From: Spinacia oleracea
Taxonomy: Eukaryota > Streptophyta > Magnoliopsida > Caryophyllales > Amaranthaceae
DNA: 64,000 bases
Assembly: GCF_020520425.1 (NCBI RefSeq)
Contig: NC_079487.1
Span: 110,828,141 to 110,892,140 of the forward strand
Reading direction: 5' to 3'
Numbering within the stretch: the first letter of the stretch is position 1; every line of letters starts with the position of its first letter. A program made the translations under genes and the position numbers. Under the pieces are notes generated by a model. That model was not told where the DNA came from. It did no database searches and saw only the letters and a program-made list of their open reading frames with translations. Below are positions 49,524-61,627 of this stretch, piece after piece.

Positions 49524-51309
49524 GAAGGCTCTCGTGAGAACACTCCCTTACGGTGAGAACACTTCCTTACGGTGAGAACACTTTCTATAATGGTATTTTC
49601 GTAATTTTTATAAACAAATACCCTAATTTAATAAATCATCGCCGTCAATTCCTCTCTCTCTCCTCAGTTACTCTCTCTCCCTTCAATTACTCTCTCTCTC
49701 TCTTCCCTTTTCGATCGCTACTGCCGCTGATCGCCGCCGGTGATCACCGCCGCTGCTCATCTCTCACCTCTCGTTGCAGCTCGCCGCCGCTCATCTCTCG
49801 CGTCTCGCCGCAGCTCACCAATCGCCACTCGCCAATCGCCGTTGCTGCTCATCTCTCGCCGCTTCTTCTCTCCTCTACGTCGCCGCTTCTTCTCTCCTCT
49901 ACGCCGCCGCTTCTTCTCTCCTCACGCCGCTCGCCGCTGCTCGCAGAAATTCGTCACCGGTCGCGGTGGTTGTGGTTCGCGAATCGGAGTTCGAACTCTC
50001 AGGTTTCTTTGATTCTTCGATTTAGGTTTCTTTGATTCTTCGTTTCTTCGATTTCGATTTCGATTTTAAATCAATCGATTTCGTTTTTCTGAGATTCTAA
50101 ATCAATTGATTTCTTTGATTCTAATATCAGTAAATTTATCCGAATTCATGTTCTAAATTAATCCGAAATTTATCCAGTTTCATGTTCTAAATTGATTTCT
50201 TTGATTCTAATATCAGTCAATTGATTGTTAGGAGGTTTCAAAATCGAATTTTAATCGGCATTCTCAATCGATTTTTGAAATCTGAATTCAACAATTAAAA
50301 TCGATTTCAATTGATTTCTCAATTCCAAAAATTAAAATCGAGTTCAATTTGGTGGCTGCGAAATATAAATTTAGAACATGTTTGAATAAACTTAGAACAT
50401 GCTTGAATAAATTTAGAACATGGTTGAACAAATTTAGAACATGTTTGAATAAATTTAGAACATGCTTGAATAAATTTAGAACATGCTTGAATAAATTTAG
50501 AACATGAACTTAAAAATTTAGAACATGATTGAATAATTTTAGAACATGAGCTTACAAATTTAGAACATGGTTGAACAAATTTAGAACATGATTGAATAAA
50601 TTTAGAACATGATTGAATAAATTTAGAACATGCTTGAATAAATTTAGAACATGCTTGAATAAATTTAGAACATGAGCTTACAAATTTAGAACATGGTTGA
50701 ACAAATTTAGAACATGGTTGAACAAATTTAGAACATCGTTGAATAAATTTAGAACATGCTTGAATAAATTTAGAACATGAGCTTACAAATTTAGAACATG
50801 GTTGAATAATTTTAGAACATGCTTGAATTAATCTAGAACATGAGGTTAAAAAATTAGAACATGGTTGAATAAATTTAAAACATGCTTGAATAAATTTAGA
50901 ACATGGCTGAACCAATTTAGAACATTGTTAAATAAGTTTAGAACATGGTTGAATAAATTTAGAACATGAGTTTGAAAATTTAGAACATCGTTGAATAAAT
51001 TTAGAACATGTTTGAATAAATTTAGAACATGCTTGAATAAATTTAGAACATGCTTAAATAAATTTAGAACATGAGCTTACAAATTTAGAACATGGTTGAA
51101 TAAAATTAAAACATGCTTGAATAAATTTAGAACATGGCTGAACCAATTTAGAATATGGTTAAATAAGTTTAGAACATGGTTGAATAAATTTAGAACATGA
51201 GTTTGAAAATTTAGAACATTGTTGAACAAATATAGAACATAGAGAGTGTAAAAGTGTTCTCACCATAAGAAGTTTTCTCACATAAGGAGGTGTTCTCACC
51301 GGATCCCTC

Positions 51310-51372
<63 letters not shown>

Positions 51373-54300
51373 ATAGAAGAAATATTATAAGAGATAATAA
51401 AAAATAAGTAAAGTTTAAAATAAATGAATAAGTAAAATAAGTACATTTCAAAATATCATGTAAAATTAAAAAAATTTAAAAGAATTTTAAAAATAAAATA
51501 AAAATAAAAAATAGAAAAAAAAACAGAAACATGGTAGCTGTATAAGTCAAATGAAGTCGTCAATGTATATTCTCTCCCTCCACTGTCCTATCCAACGCCA
51601 TATTTTCCTCAATTCCAAGAAAGCTCATATCGTGCTTAATCACCTTCCTCCAAGTTTTCTTAGGTCTTCCCCTACCCCTTGCAATTCTATCACTGTGCCA
51701 CCCTTTTATTCTCCTAACCGGGGCATCACTGATCTTCTGCTTACATGTCCAAATTATCTTAAACGATTTTCCATCATCTTAAACTCTATCGGTGCAACCC
51801 CTACTTTCTTCCTAATAATCTCATTCCTCAAAAGATCCTTTCATGTATGCCCATACATCCAACGTAACATGCGCATCTCCGCCACATTCATCTTGTGCAC
51901 GTGACAATGTTTCACTGCCCAGCATTCCATACCGTATAACAAAGCCGGTCGAATTGCAGAATAGGCATATCAATAAAGAAAAATTACAACCTCAATCGAT
52001 AATGACATCTCATGACAAATCATAACTCCATCCTTCAATATAACTCATATACTCATATTGCTGACGATTCGTGTCTTGCAATAAAGGTTAAAATGTCAAA
52101 GTACGTAAAGTGGTTTAACCAATAATGCCCTTGCTCTCTCCTTATATTGGCCTTTTTTGGTAAAGAGAGGTTTAGGGGGTTTTTAGAGGTCTGTACCACT
52201 TTTGGAGGGGTTTAAGTAGTTAAAACCTCTAAAAGGGGTGATTGGTAAAAAAGATTATTGAAAAGAGGATTGAGCTAAAACCTACAGTTTTGAAAAAGCT
52301 CCTTTCACCAACTTTATGCATAGAGGAGTGTTAATATAACATTGTAAAAATATTTTCATCCATAATAATTATTCTTACCTAACAAAATTTAATAAATGCT
52401 ATAATAAAAGACAAATGTCATAAATGTCATTTTACACAATAAAATAGTCACAGCTTTTTTCAAACCTCTATGTGTTATCAAACACATTTACACAAACAAC
52501 AAGTCAAATCTGCAAGTTAAATCTACTAAAAAAGAAGGTAATTACCTAACTGTTAATGCTAACAGTAAACAACTAAACGCTAAACTCTAATTGCCAAACA
52601 GTCAATTGTAATCCTACCATCCTTAATATCCTCTGCAGTAGTACCTGTTACCTTAAATAGAAAATTCAGCCCCCCGAACCCAATCAACCCTTCAGATGTG
52701 TGCCCCTCCACTAATTGTCTCTCTCACACACTCTCTAATTAGTTTCCCATGTGAGCTCTCTCTCTCTCACTAAGTCATTTTTTTTTATTATGAAGTATTA
52801 TTTCACACTATGTACACAAAGAATCCACATTCCCAACTGTTTAGAGTGCTCACTCCGAAAATGTAATTATATTCAAGTTCTGCAACATACCTTAGGCAAG
52901 CTTTCACGGACCTCAGCAACCAACCACCTATACAAGGCAATAGACTTGGCATATTAGAATGGTGTCTATAGTCCAAGAACTGTAATGTACTATTATTCAT
53001 GATACAGTGCTCATGCATCAACAGGTACGCATGTGCAGCCGTGATTCTAACCTTGGCTCTTAACATGTTTCAAGAAATTACCTTAGCATGGTACCATACT
53101 AGAATTTGAGTTTGGGTAATTTTGCACATTTAAGCTTAGCTAGAAGCAAGAGTAAAATACTTCAAAGTACCTATAATCAAAATTGGGAAAAAACCGATGC
53201 AGAGTGTTAACAATCAACTCTACAGTTGCGTAATCTGCAGCCGCAGTGTCCGTCATGTGAGTGTGTTGTACCTGGATATTAGAAAAGTAACAGGGAAATT
53301 TATTTATTATATATAAAAAAAAACACTAAGACTTAGTACTTGGATCCACATTTTGCAAGATTCATAATGGCAACTAATTTGATAGTACGGAAGTTGAAAC
53401 CTTCACAGCGACTTTTTGGCCATTACGCAAATGTGCAACATGAACTTGTGCAAGGGAAGCACTTGCTATGGGAACAGGATCAAATTTGGCGAAAATCTGC
53501 ACATAACAGGGCATAAGTCAGTTGTAATTGACGTGTTGCTACCGTACAGATTTCAAGTATGTTGCATTAAGAAGCAAATAAATTTTTGAGCTCCAGTTCC
53601 TCATAGAGTCATAGGAGGGAATCAACTTGCACTGTGTCCTGCCTTTTGGCTGGGAACCAATACGAGTGAGTGAAGTAAGCCCTCATCTTACTGGGAAAAA
53701 TAATTCTGCCAAGAAGTTGGAAGAAGCAAAGAACAAAAAGGGGAGAAAGATTGTCCTCTAAATCTCCTCCCTGGGAACAGTGGTATGGACTTTGGATCTC
53801 ATTGAGGGAGAGGAGGCAGGAGGGATCCACTAGGAGGACATCATCTGCCCAACTTCCTGCCGCATTTGGCTGGCCCATACGCCAATGTAGATGGTTCAAA
53901 TGGGAAACTATCTTGAATATAAATAAATAACTAAAGAGTGTCTGGAGAAGCAATTAATGGACCACCTTGCTCCCTCCACTCCCTTTTCTCCTTAATAAAG
54001 AAGGGGATGGTAGGGAATACCAATAACAGTATGAAATTAGGCTTCCACGTGGAGTAGTTAAGCAATCTATTCTCCAAACCACAGACAGGTACAGGAGTGC
54101 TTAGCCTCACCCAATAACAGGAGATAGCCCATTTACTCCTTCCTGTATAAGCTAGAAGCCATGAGCGTGAGATATTCCAACAAATCACTGACACTTGATA
54201 CAGTTGACAACTTGATAACTTGACACACATAATTTCTGCAGACATAGTCATATACGTCTGTCCCCGCACTCCTAAGTCCAAACACCATAGTTATGCAGGC

Positions 54301-57296
54301 TTCACATTTAGGCTCCACAACAACACTAATACACTATATGAGTTTATCAGAAACCCTATCATCCTCAGAGAGTAACTGCTATAAGGTGAATGATGACATT
54401 CTTTTCAGGTAAGAGGGATACTGAACCTTTATTAAATTCAATACCCATCTAACCACTTCAAAGATGTATAAGGAAGAAACAAAGAAAGAAATAAAAGAAA
54501 GGTAGGGGAGAACGGATGCAGCAACAAACTACTTTTTTTTGGTGCAAAGACAAGGGATTAAATTGCTGAGGACAATCAAGGCAAATACCCCCACGTTTCA
54601 GTCTTTGAGGTCATTGAGTTTGTGAAATCACTCACAGCTCACTTCCTGCAATCCTTTAAAAGCTTCAGTCTTCTGGTGTGGTCTTTTTGGTAACAGTCCC
54701 CAAAATTAAGAAAAGAAATCTTTGTAGAAGACTTAGACCTACAAATGATCTCGGAGGGGAAAGGAAGACTATCACCGGTTCATCCCCTCTAAGAATGTAG
54801 CAGGAGCTCTTCTTAAATAGACACCTCTTCCACCATAGAACCCTACTATTAGATGGGTCATCTCGTCTAGCTTAGGAAACAAAATCAGCCCCCAGTCGGC
54901 CAGTCCAGAAAAGGATAAGTCAAATCGTTCAAGCACCATTCCAAAACCCCACCTCGTCCAGCCTAGCCTTTTTTAGGAAAGACCCCACAAGAATCAGGAA
55001 CTACCATGCCAAAAGGGTACTTAGAACTACTCTATATGAATATATCCAAAAGAATAAGCTCTCCTATTGTCGTTATTTCAAAGCAGTGACAAGTCCTGGA
55101 TCAAATCATACTTCTTAAACTAAGAATTACATTTCCTCCCCGCCTGGCACTCTCCTAATGGAAGCCTATAGTTTTTAGGTGGTGCTTCTCTCTAATGTGC
55201 TATTGTACATTCGAAATACCCATTTGTTTGCTATCTCAACTTTTATTCAAGAACATAGAAAACATAAAAGAAGAAAGAACTAAGAGTAAAATAGCAACTT
55301 ATGAGCTCAAGGAAGAAGATACACAATACACAGGAACATGCACAAATTTTTCTTAATAAAGGTTTCCGGGGAGAAAAAGGACAAAGATGACCATACTTCA
55401 TCTGGCATCCCTCCAAGCTCTTTTTTAATGACATCACACACTTGATCAAATGACGAAACCGGACATCTATTCAACATAGACTCCCTCATCGTTTTTACAT
55501 ACTCTTCAGGCACCAGATATTCCTGACTCAGAGATAAAAGATAAAGCATCAGAACTGTAGAAACAAACAATGAAATCATACATGCCCTCTAACAAGTCTT
55601 TTAGACATACTCATGCCAAGCCTACAAGTCTATCACAAGTAGAAAATTCAGTTTGATTTCTGTCATCAATGCTAGAGAGTATAGGGCATACCAATTGACT
55701 AATATGTTGACCAAGCTTAATATATATTCCTCCGTTTCTGAAGCATAGATCTTGAAGCTTATGAGCACTTCTAAGATGAACTTCATGTTTCATTTTTGAA
55801 TACTCAGAGCTACCTTCTGGTAATCCCCACAGCGAATATTCATAATCTGATCCATGCAGAAAGAAATCAGTCAAATATACAAAACATTAACATTCCAATA
55901 CCTTAAACTACATATGAGACAACATAGCCTGGTAGGACTGTTCTCATGACATAAGTAAATAATCACAACTCACGAGAATAAGACATAGTGTATTTTTTTG
56001 CATTAGTAATGTGTGTGCCAAACTGGAAAATGAAAAAACAAAAAAAGAAGAAAAAAAGAAAAGAAACAAGCATTAAAACTTCTGCTGCACTTTGCATAAG
56101 GTGTAAAATTCCAGAGTAATCTCACAGACCGGAACCTCTAGTTCATTAATGGTGTACTAAATGATGGGTTGAATATAAGGGTAGTAATAGCTTCGCGGAC
56201 AGGCGACAGCACCCAAAACTCCAAAAGGGTATGATCCATGAATTCATTAGATAAAAAATGATTTGAATATCTGATATTGAGATGAAAACCAACTTTTCTG
56301 TTGGTGGAACAAGAAGACCATAAAAGATCCATGAAATTACAACTTCATATTCAGTGTTTCCCATAACCATCATATCAACCCTTAACAACGCCATTATACA
56401 ACAGGTGATTTCCACATGATTATATTCTTTATATCTTCCGTTAAATGAAAACCTTTTCCTTTCGTATTCATCTACTGTTAGATGAATGATCAGTGACTAC
56501 AATGCTTGTTCTTACTACTACAACTAACTTCCGTGTCAGCATGCTTATATGGCATTAGTTATAACAGACTCCCTTATTAAAAAGGAACTTGTACTAACAA
56601 CCTGATGAAGGTTCTAGATTATTGCTTACTATATATATTGTATCTTGCTGTGAATCCTGTGATCATCAATAATAACAACAATACTTTTTCCTAAACTCTA
56701 ATTCTGTCATCTACTAAATAAAAGCACACTCATAACACTTGCATTTCGCGAGTTCTCCTGTAATACCAAAGACCCAACTCTTTCAACATTTCAGTTTTGA
56801 GTAAACATACTGTAATGAGGTAAATGAGACATTAGCTATGAGAAAGTTGCAAAAATCTAATCACAACACAAGATCATGAAAACTACAACAATAAATCACC
56901 CTAATCGCTTTAAAAACAAAAATTCAACAACAAATCCAACTTCAAAATCCCAGCAAAACAAACATCCACAAAATTAAGCTCGTCAATTACTGAACCGAAT
57001 CGCCTGGAAATCGAAAAAAGAACAGAACTAACGGAAATCTTAACCCTAATTGGAACCACTGATCCAAAAATAACACCTAGTCAAGAAAAATTAAAGAGGG
57101 TTAGAGGAGTACCGAAGGCGATACTAGCGGCGGTGAAAGAGTCGCGATAGAGGCGTACAGGGACATTGGTCCACAATTTAAGAGTCGACGGCGGATCGTC
57201 GGAAGTTAAGATTGCGGCGCCGGCGGTTCCACCAGCGACGGCGGTGCCTGCCGCCACTAACTTCGCCGCCACTCCCCACAAAGATCGCGTGGCCAT
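44804..57296 (-). CDS. ABC1/aarF-domain (ADCK1-type) kinase, 12 exons
   Basis: Exons on the minus strand: 57296-57113, 55846-55692, 55522-55397, 53496-53401, 53271-53171, 52927-52891, 48504-48286, 47958-47847, 46676-46585, 46459-46280, 46083-45970 and 45022-44804. Phases agree and give 544 residues. Family marks: KxGQ motif KLGQ (105-108), Ala-rich loop ASASLAQVH replacing a glycine loop, VAVK (Lys187), [13 protein letters not shown] (Asp324, Asn329) and LLDHGLY (Asp354, the DFG place). The N terminus is Arg/Ala-rich with a hydrophobic Ala/Gly stretch ([20 protein letters not shown]), consistent with an organelle import signal, probably mitochondrial. It resembles Arabidopsis At2g40090 and animal ADCK1. 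ABC1 proteins are atypical kinases or ATPases tied to quinone and lipid metabolism; the substrate is not known from sequence. Intron 6 is 4.4 kb and carries nested transposons. Confidence 0.92.
45189..45458. mobile_element. decayed Stowaway-like MITE in kinase intron 11
   Basis: Starts TTCCTCCGTTTTTAGAAGAG after TA and ends CAAGTACAGAGAG before TA. The inverted repeat is weak, so the right limit is uncertain. Confidence 0.4.
49521..51312. mobile_element. unclassified TIR element flanked by (TA)n, about 1.8 kb
   Basis: TA microsatellites lie on both sides (about 49445-49520 and 51313-51370). The ends are imperfect inverted repeats: GAGGAAGGCTCTCGTGAGAA at the left and, inverted, GGGGAGGGATCCGGTGAGAA at the right. 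Next to each end a 19-bp unit GTGAGAACAC plus TCCCTTACG recurs two or three times in inverted orientation. The left third has a CT-rich leader and a CGCCGC-rich stretch resembling a captured gene 5' region, with an open frame at 49553-50035 that lacks any known domain. The right half is a 21-bp minisatellite. Insertion into TA repeats recalls the Micron type of MITE, but the class is not established. Confidence 0.65.
50360..51240. repeat. 21-bp minisatellite, roughly 40 copies
   Basis: The unit is TTAGAACATG plus a variable CTTGAATAAA-like half. Variants use GAGCTTACAA or GGTTGAACAA, and the variants recur in blocks, which implies higher-order duplication. It lies wholly inside the TA-flanked element. 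Because 21 is a multiple of three, one minus-strand frame stays open for 198 codons (50319-50915) as seven-residue repeats of the CSKFIQA type. Confidence 0.92.
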
Positions 57297-57431
57297 TTTT
57301 AGACCGCGACTTCAAAATTAAGTTTTGAATGGGCTGGTATTTATTGGACTGCTGAGCATGCACTTAGGCTTGTATGCTCCGTATTTTGTTCTCATTTCTC
57401 CTTTGAATGAATCTCTAATATTTGAATCATA

Positions 57432-57670
57432 CACCCGGGTGCACAGTTATTAATTGTACATTATGATGAAAATTCTTTGATAATCTAAGGAACACGGAGA
57501 ATAATTTTAATGTAAATGTACAAGTGAAATATTTGAACTATATGTTCTTTGGATTTAAACTATGTGTTCATTTGCTATATGTTCTTTGCATATGAACAAT
57601 ATGTTCTTTGTATTTGAACTATATGTTCATTTCAAAATAGGGTGCACAATAAGCATTGTGCACCCGGGTG
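57432..57670. mobile_element. 239-bp TIR element rich in GTGCAC, copy 2
   Basis: Ends CACCCGGGTGCAC and GTGCACCCGGGTG are perfect inverted repeats for 13 bp, with CATA on both sides (57428-57431 and 57671-57674). The interior shares TTGAACTATATGTTC-type motifs with copy 1 at 18140-18376. It lies just upstream of the ABC1 kinase start. Confidence 0.75.
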
Positions 57671-59330
57671 CATAAACCATATTTTGTCAAACGGAAAGGT
57701 AACTACGTTAAATTATATGCGGGAGAAATATATATTGGTACAAAATTTTAGGTGCACTCAATGAGATTCTTTTGCACATAATATATTAGGTTCCCTTCAC
57801 CTGCTGTGCACATATGTGTTAAAAATGAGTGCCTAACCTTAAGTACAAATGTTTGAATATAAAACATTGGTTACATGTGATTCTTTTGCACATAATCTAT
57901 TAGGTTCCCGTCACCTGTACCTTTCAACCTATATATATAATTCTTCCGAAAAGTTTGTACAATTTAAGAATGACTTCAGAGGATACATGTACTAAATGGC
58001 ACTATTGTGTTTTATGACTTTTGGTGGAATAGAAAATGGATTGTGCAGTTCATCTTTTTATCATGTTGGCCGTGCCATAATTTTTAGGGAAATATGCAGT
58101 TTCTTAATTAAAATAATAATACTTAACAATATATAAATCCAGAAAGGGCTCATTAGTAAAGGCTAACCAGTGCAGAACTCTGAATCGGCCACTTACCGTT
58201 ATACTCCATAATTCTGTATGTGCGTAAGGTTGATGGATTATATTCACTATTCAGGTCTCCTATTTGCTTGAAACAATTCACAAATGACCTACAGTCTCTT
58301 TTAGGATTGTGTTTTTCCCCCTTTCTCCACTATGTTTTGTTCATATTTTAATCTCCCTTAGTTTCAGAACTACTAGCAGAAGCACGTTAAACTAATGACT
58401 TGCAATCAGATGTTTCTCAAGATGAGCTTAAACTCACCTTAATTACTCTACCGGTTATACAATCCGGAAAACAATTTGTGTTTACTTTTCTACCACCTTC
58501 ATTCAGACCACTACAACTTAGCTTGCTTTTACAGCCTCCTTTTCTTATTGTTTTCGTGTAGCTTATTTGACTGCAGTTTGCTGCAAATTATGTTGCATTG
58601 GTTCCTTCGAGACAGATTTTTGACAGGTAATAACAATAGTATACTTAGCGACGTAAATTTTTTAATCAAATAATTCCATTTAATTAATACAAATATACAA
58701 TCAAGTTATCTTCAAATATTTTAGCATGTCTTGTTCCTTTGCAAAACACCATCCTTGAAACTTTTTCTGATGATCTTGGACACTATTCAATAGAATTGGT
58801 AAAGCAGTACTGCTATTACATAACGTCATTTGGTTTTGTCGAATCATTAGGTCAATTTATGAGTGTTTACGAAATAAGGTTTGTTCTGATAATAACTTCA
58901 TGCTACTAGGACTTCCTACCTATTTTTATAGCAAACCTCTTATGCCTCATATTGTAGTTAACAAGTGTATCATTGGTTGTCCAGTTCTAATTAATGAGAG
59001 CTTTTCTTACACCTCTTCCATGCTCCATCTCTTAGTTATGCCTTACGAACCGCCATGTTGTTGCAGAAGCTCTGGTTGCTATAGCTACAGGGGATCCCCT
59101 GTTGCTGTACAGAAGCTCCAGCGGTGCTGCAGAGGCTCTTTGATTATTTTTTTGACATTGGAATCCTTTTTTTTTTGTCGTACCTTGTATAGATCATTTG
59201 TCAATGAATAATATGATTTAATTTGTTATCGAATGAACAATAGTATTTTGTTATTGAATGAAATGATTTTTGGAAAGATTGTGTTGATATCATTTTTATT
59301 TTATCTATTTAGATTTAGTTTACATACAGG
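57671..59330. other. intergenic DNA, probably partly transposon-derived
   Basis: No supported gene. From about 59040 the sequence (CAGAAGCTC repeats, then TTTGTTATTGAATGAA) looks like the interior of the CACTA element that ends at 59788, but a matching left end was not found. Confidence 0.4.
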
Positions 59331-59788
59331 AGCTAAGGTCGTAATATCCTACTTTAGGGATGTGTGTGCTGCTATTTTTGAATAATATTTTTATAAAATA
59401 GGGGGTAGAATATAGAACGATTGTGTAAGGAAACTGCTTTCTATTTTAATATTCAGGAAGAATATAGTACCCCTATGTACGGAAGATGTTATATATCTCA
59501 ATATTTAACAGGAAGAATAGAGGACGGTTATGTACGGAAGGCGCGCTTTATTATAGAGTATAAGAGACGGTTATGTACGTTAACCGTTCTATACTCTTTC
59601 TCCATTTTCTGATTTTAGGAAGGGAATAGAGGACGCTTATCTCTTATCACTGTACTTTATGACTAGGTATATAAAACGTTTCTTTTACCCGTTTTATAAA
59701 CTTTATAGCGCGTTGAGTTGGAGAACGCCTCTAATGCGTCCTATAAAGTGTATTTCAATAGTACTCTATTCCCTTTTTTGTAGTAGTG
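59330..59788. mobile_element. terminal part of a CACTA (En/Spm) transposon
   Basis: Ends CCCTTTTTTGTAGTAGTG; inverted this reads CACTACTACAAAAAAGGG, the standard CACTA terminus. Before it, AGAATAGAGGACGGTTATGT-like units recur several times (about 59455-59640) in both orientations, as CACTA subterminal repeats do. No transposase and no second terminus were found in the window, so it is a fragment. Confidence 0.68.
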
Positions 59789-59869
59789 CAAGAAATCATC
59801 TTTTTCTTAGCAACAGTCCAATAATGTGCCTTCTAGGTATGATTGGTATCTTCTCGTAACACCTGAGTG

Positions 59870-60335
59870 CGTACGAAACATCCAGGGGTGTACATATCAT
59901 AACATACATTATTAAACCAATCAATAATGCATATGTTATCCCACTAATTCGTATTCGCTCATCTGGTGTCTTCGGACACTAGGTCTTGCTAAGAGTCATT
60001 GCATCAGCCTTGGGTAGGTAACCTTTATTGTAGTCATCCATATTGAACCTATCAAGCACCTTATTAATATAAGTGCTTTGACTAAATCCAATCATCTTGG
60101 ATCTAGTTCTGTAGATCTTGATGCCCAATATATATGTATTGTGCTTCTCCTAGATCTTTCATCAAAAAACATTTCTCAAGATAAATCTTTACAGATTTCA
60201 ACATAGGAATATCATCTACGATAATTAATATGTCGTCGACATATAATACTAGGAAAGCAATCTTGCTCCCACTGACCTTCTTGCATGTATACACAAGATT
60301 CGTCTGCGTTCTTGACGAATCCAAAGTCACAGCAG
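59870..60335 (-). mobile_element. Ty1/Copia fragment, old and broken
   Basis: The minus strand shows part of a Copia reverse transcriptase with the YVDD motif and the region leading toward RNase H. No LTRs were found, and the piece has several breaks. It is a different and much older element than the one at 6302-11673. Confidence 0.75.
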
Positions 60336-60775
60336 TTCATATTCAATACGTTTTTGCACTACTTGGTCTGTTATTTCTCTATGGTCATATGATTTGGCAT
60401 TCCATTTATATCAATGATAAGCTAAATCGTAGTCAAAATAAAAAAAAAAAATAGATAAGCTAAATTCCTTGTAAACGTGGATCGATAACCAAAAAGACAA
60501 TCACATTGGAGGTATCCCCCATTCATTGTATCCTTTTAGTAAAATGCAATTTAACGAAATATTAAAATTTCAAGGGAGCAATATATTTGTATTTACAGAT
60601 TCACTCCGATCCATACCAATTTATTTAGGAGTCTGGACAATATTGAAGCTATGCTTAAAGCCTTAAACATCAACATCGATCAAAGTCGTAACTCGGAAGG
60701 GAAAAGGGGAAACATTGCGAGTAATTAATTAACTACTAATAAAAACCCAAGATTGGCATGGTAACCAAATACTCT

Positions 60776-61581
60776 TTAATTAGGGTTTCCTAAAACCATC
60801 TCAATATCATCCGTAATGGCTATGGCATCCTTTGTTGCACCTTGTATTCCCATTCTTGATAGTCCGGCGCAATACAACTTATTCTTTCCTTTCCAGTGAT
60901 TTGGACAACGGTTCTTTGGAAATCCATCGTCTTTCAGTATATAATCATAATCCTACAAAAATATTGAAATAACAAAATTTATTTTTTTTAGCAATATTGA
61001 TCATTATAATTTACCATGAGTAAAATGATTAATTAGCTAGGGGTCGAAAATTATTGCATTAGATATGTGCATACCTTAAGCCATTCACATGCCGTGCTTT
61101 TAAACCCGGTTGCAAATATTATTGCGTCAAAGTCTAACTCAACTTTATCTTTAAATACGACTTTATTCTTGTTAATTCTCTCTATTCCAGGTAAAACCTA
61201 TGTGTTTTTCAAATGAAAAGAACAAAGGTGAGAAATTCATAAAAATATCAAATGATAGTTTCTTTACACAAGTACAACAGATATTTACCTTAATGTCCCC
61301 TGATTGTATTTTGGCAATAGTTCCAACATCGATAACGGGACTCCTTCCTTTATTAATCTTTAGGAAAAAGGGGCCTTCCTTTGGTCGGAAAATTCCGTAC
61401 TTAGACAGATCACCGTACTTCAATTTGCTAGCAAAAGAGACTAGAGCGTCTACTGTTGAAAGACTAAGGTATTTCACCAATTGCATTGCCACAAATACCA
61501 TTTCTCTATCCACCACATGAACCTGCATGAATCAATTAACCCAATTATATATAGTTTTCCTACCGATTTAATTATGAAAAT

Positions 61582-61627
<46 letters not shown>

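Larger units (their letters stand above)
49270..51961 (-). mobile_element. 5'-truncated RTE-like LINE, split by a nested element
   Basis: Read on the minus strand from 51961, the sequence encodes the C-terminal part of a plant LINE polyprotein ([20 protein letters not shown], then MLRWMYGHT and [10 protein letters not shown]) with in-frame stops. It resumes near 49440 and ends with TTTTGGGACTAAGGC and a (TTG)n tail (CAA repeats at 49268-49290). A perfect 12-bp target duplication TAGGCATATCAA lies at 49258-49269 and 51962-51973. LINE sequence itself is about 760 bp; the rest (about 49440-51370) is a TA-rich block and an inserted element. The simple-repeat tail suggests the RTE clade. Confidence 0.8.

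Noticed and set aside
49553-50035. 160-codon open frame rich in Ser, Leu and Arg
   Set aside because: It is a CT-rich and CGCCGC-rich low-complexity stretch of a transposon; the two other forward frames are open as well, and no domain is seen.
50319-50915. 198-codon minus-strand open frame with CSKFIQ heptads
   Set aside because: It is a direct consequence of the 21-bp minisatellite inside a transposon in an intron; no start context and no known protein.
50360-51240. CRISPR-like array of regularly spaced short repeats
   Set aside because: The repeats are contiguous variants of one 21-bp unit without unique spacers, in a plant nuclear genome.
53609-54318. Three minus-strand open frames inside kinase intron 3
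   Set aside because: They overlap in different frames, lack a shared domain, and the kinase reading is complete without them. A decayed retroposon is possible but unproven.
58504-58516. CACTACAACTTAG as the missing left end of the CACTA element
   Set aside because: Only the first eight bases resemble the right terminus, and no matching 3-bp duplication is evident.
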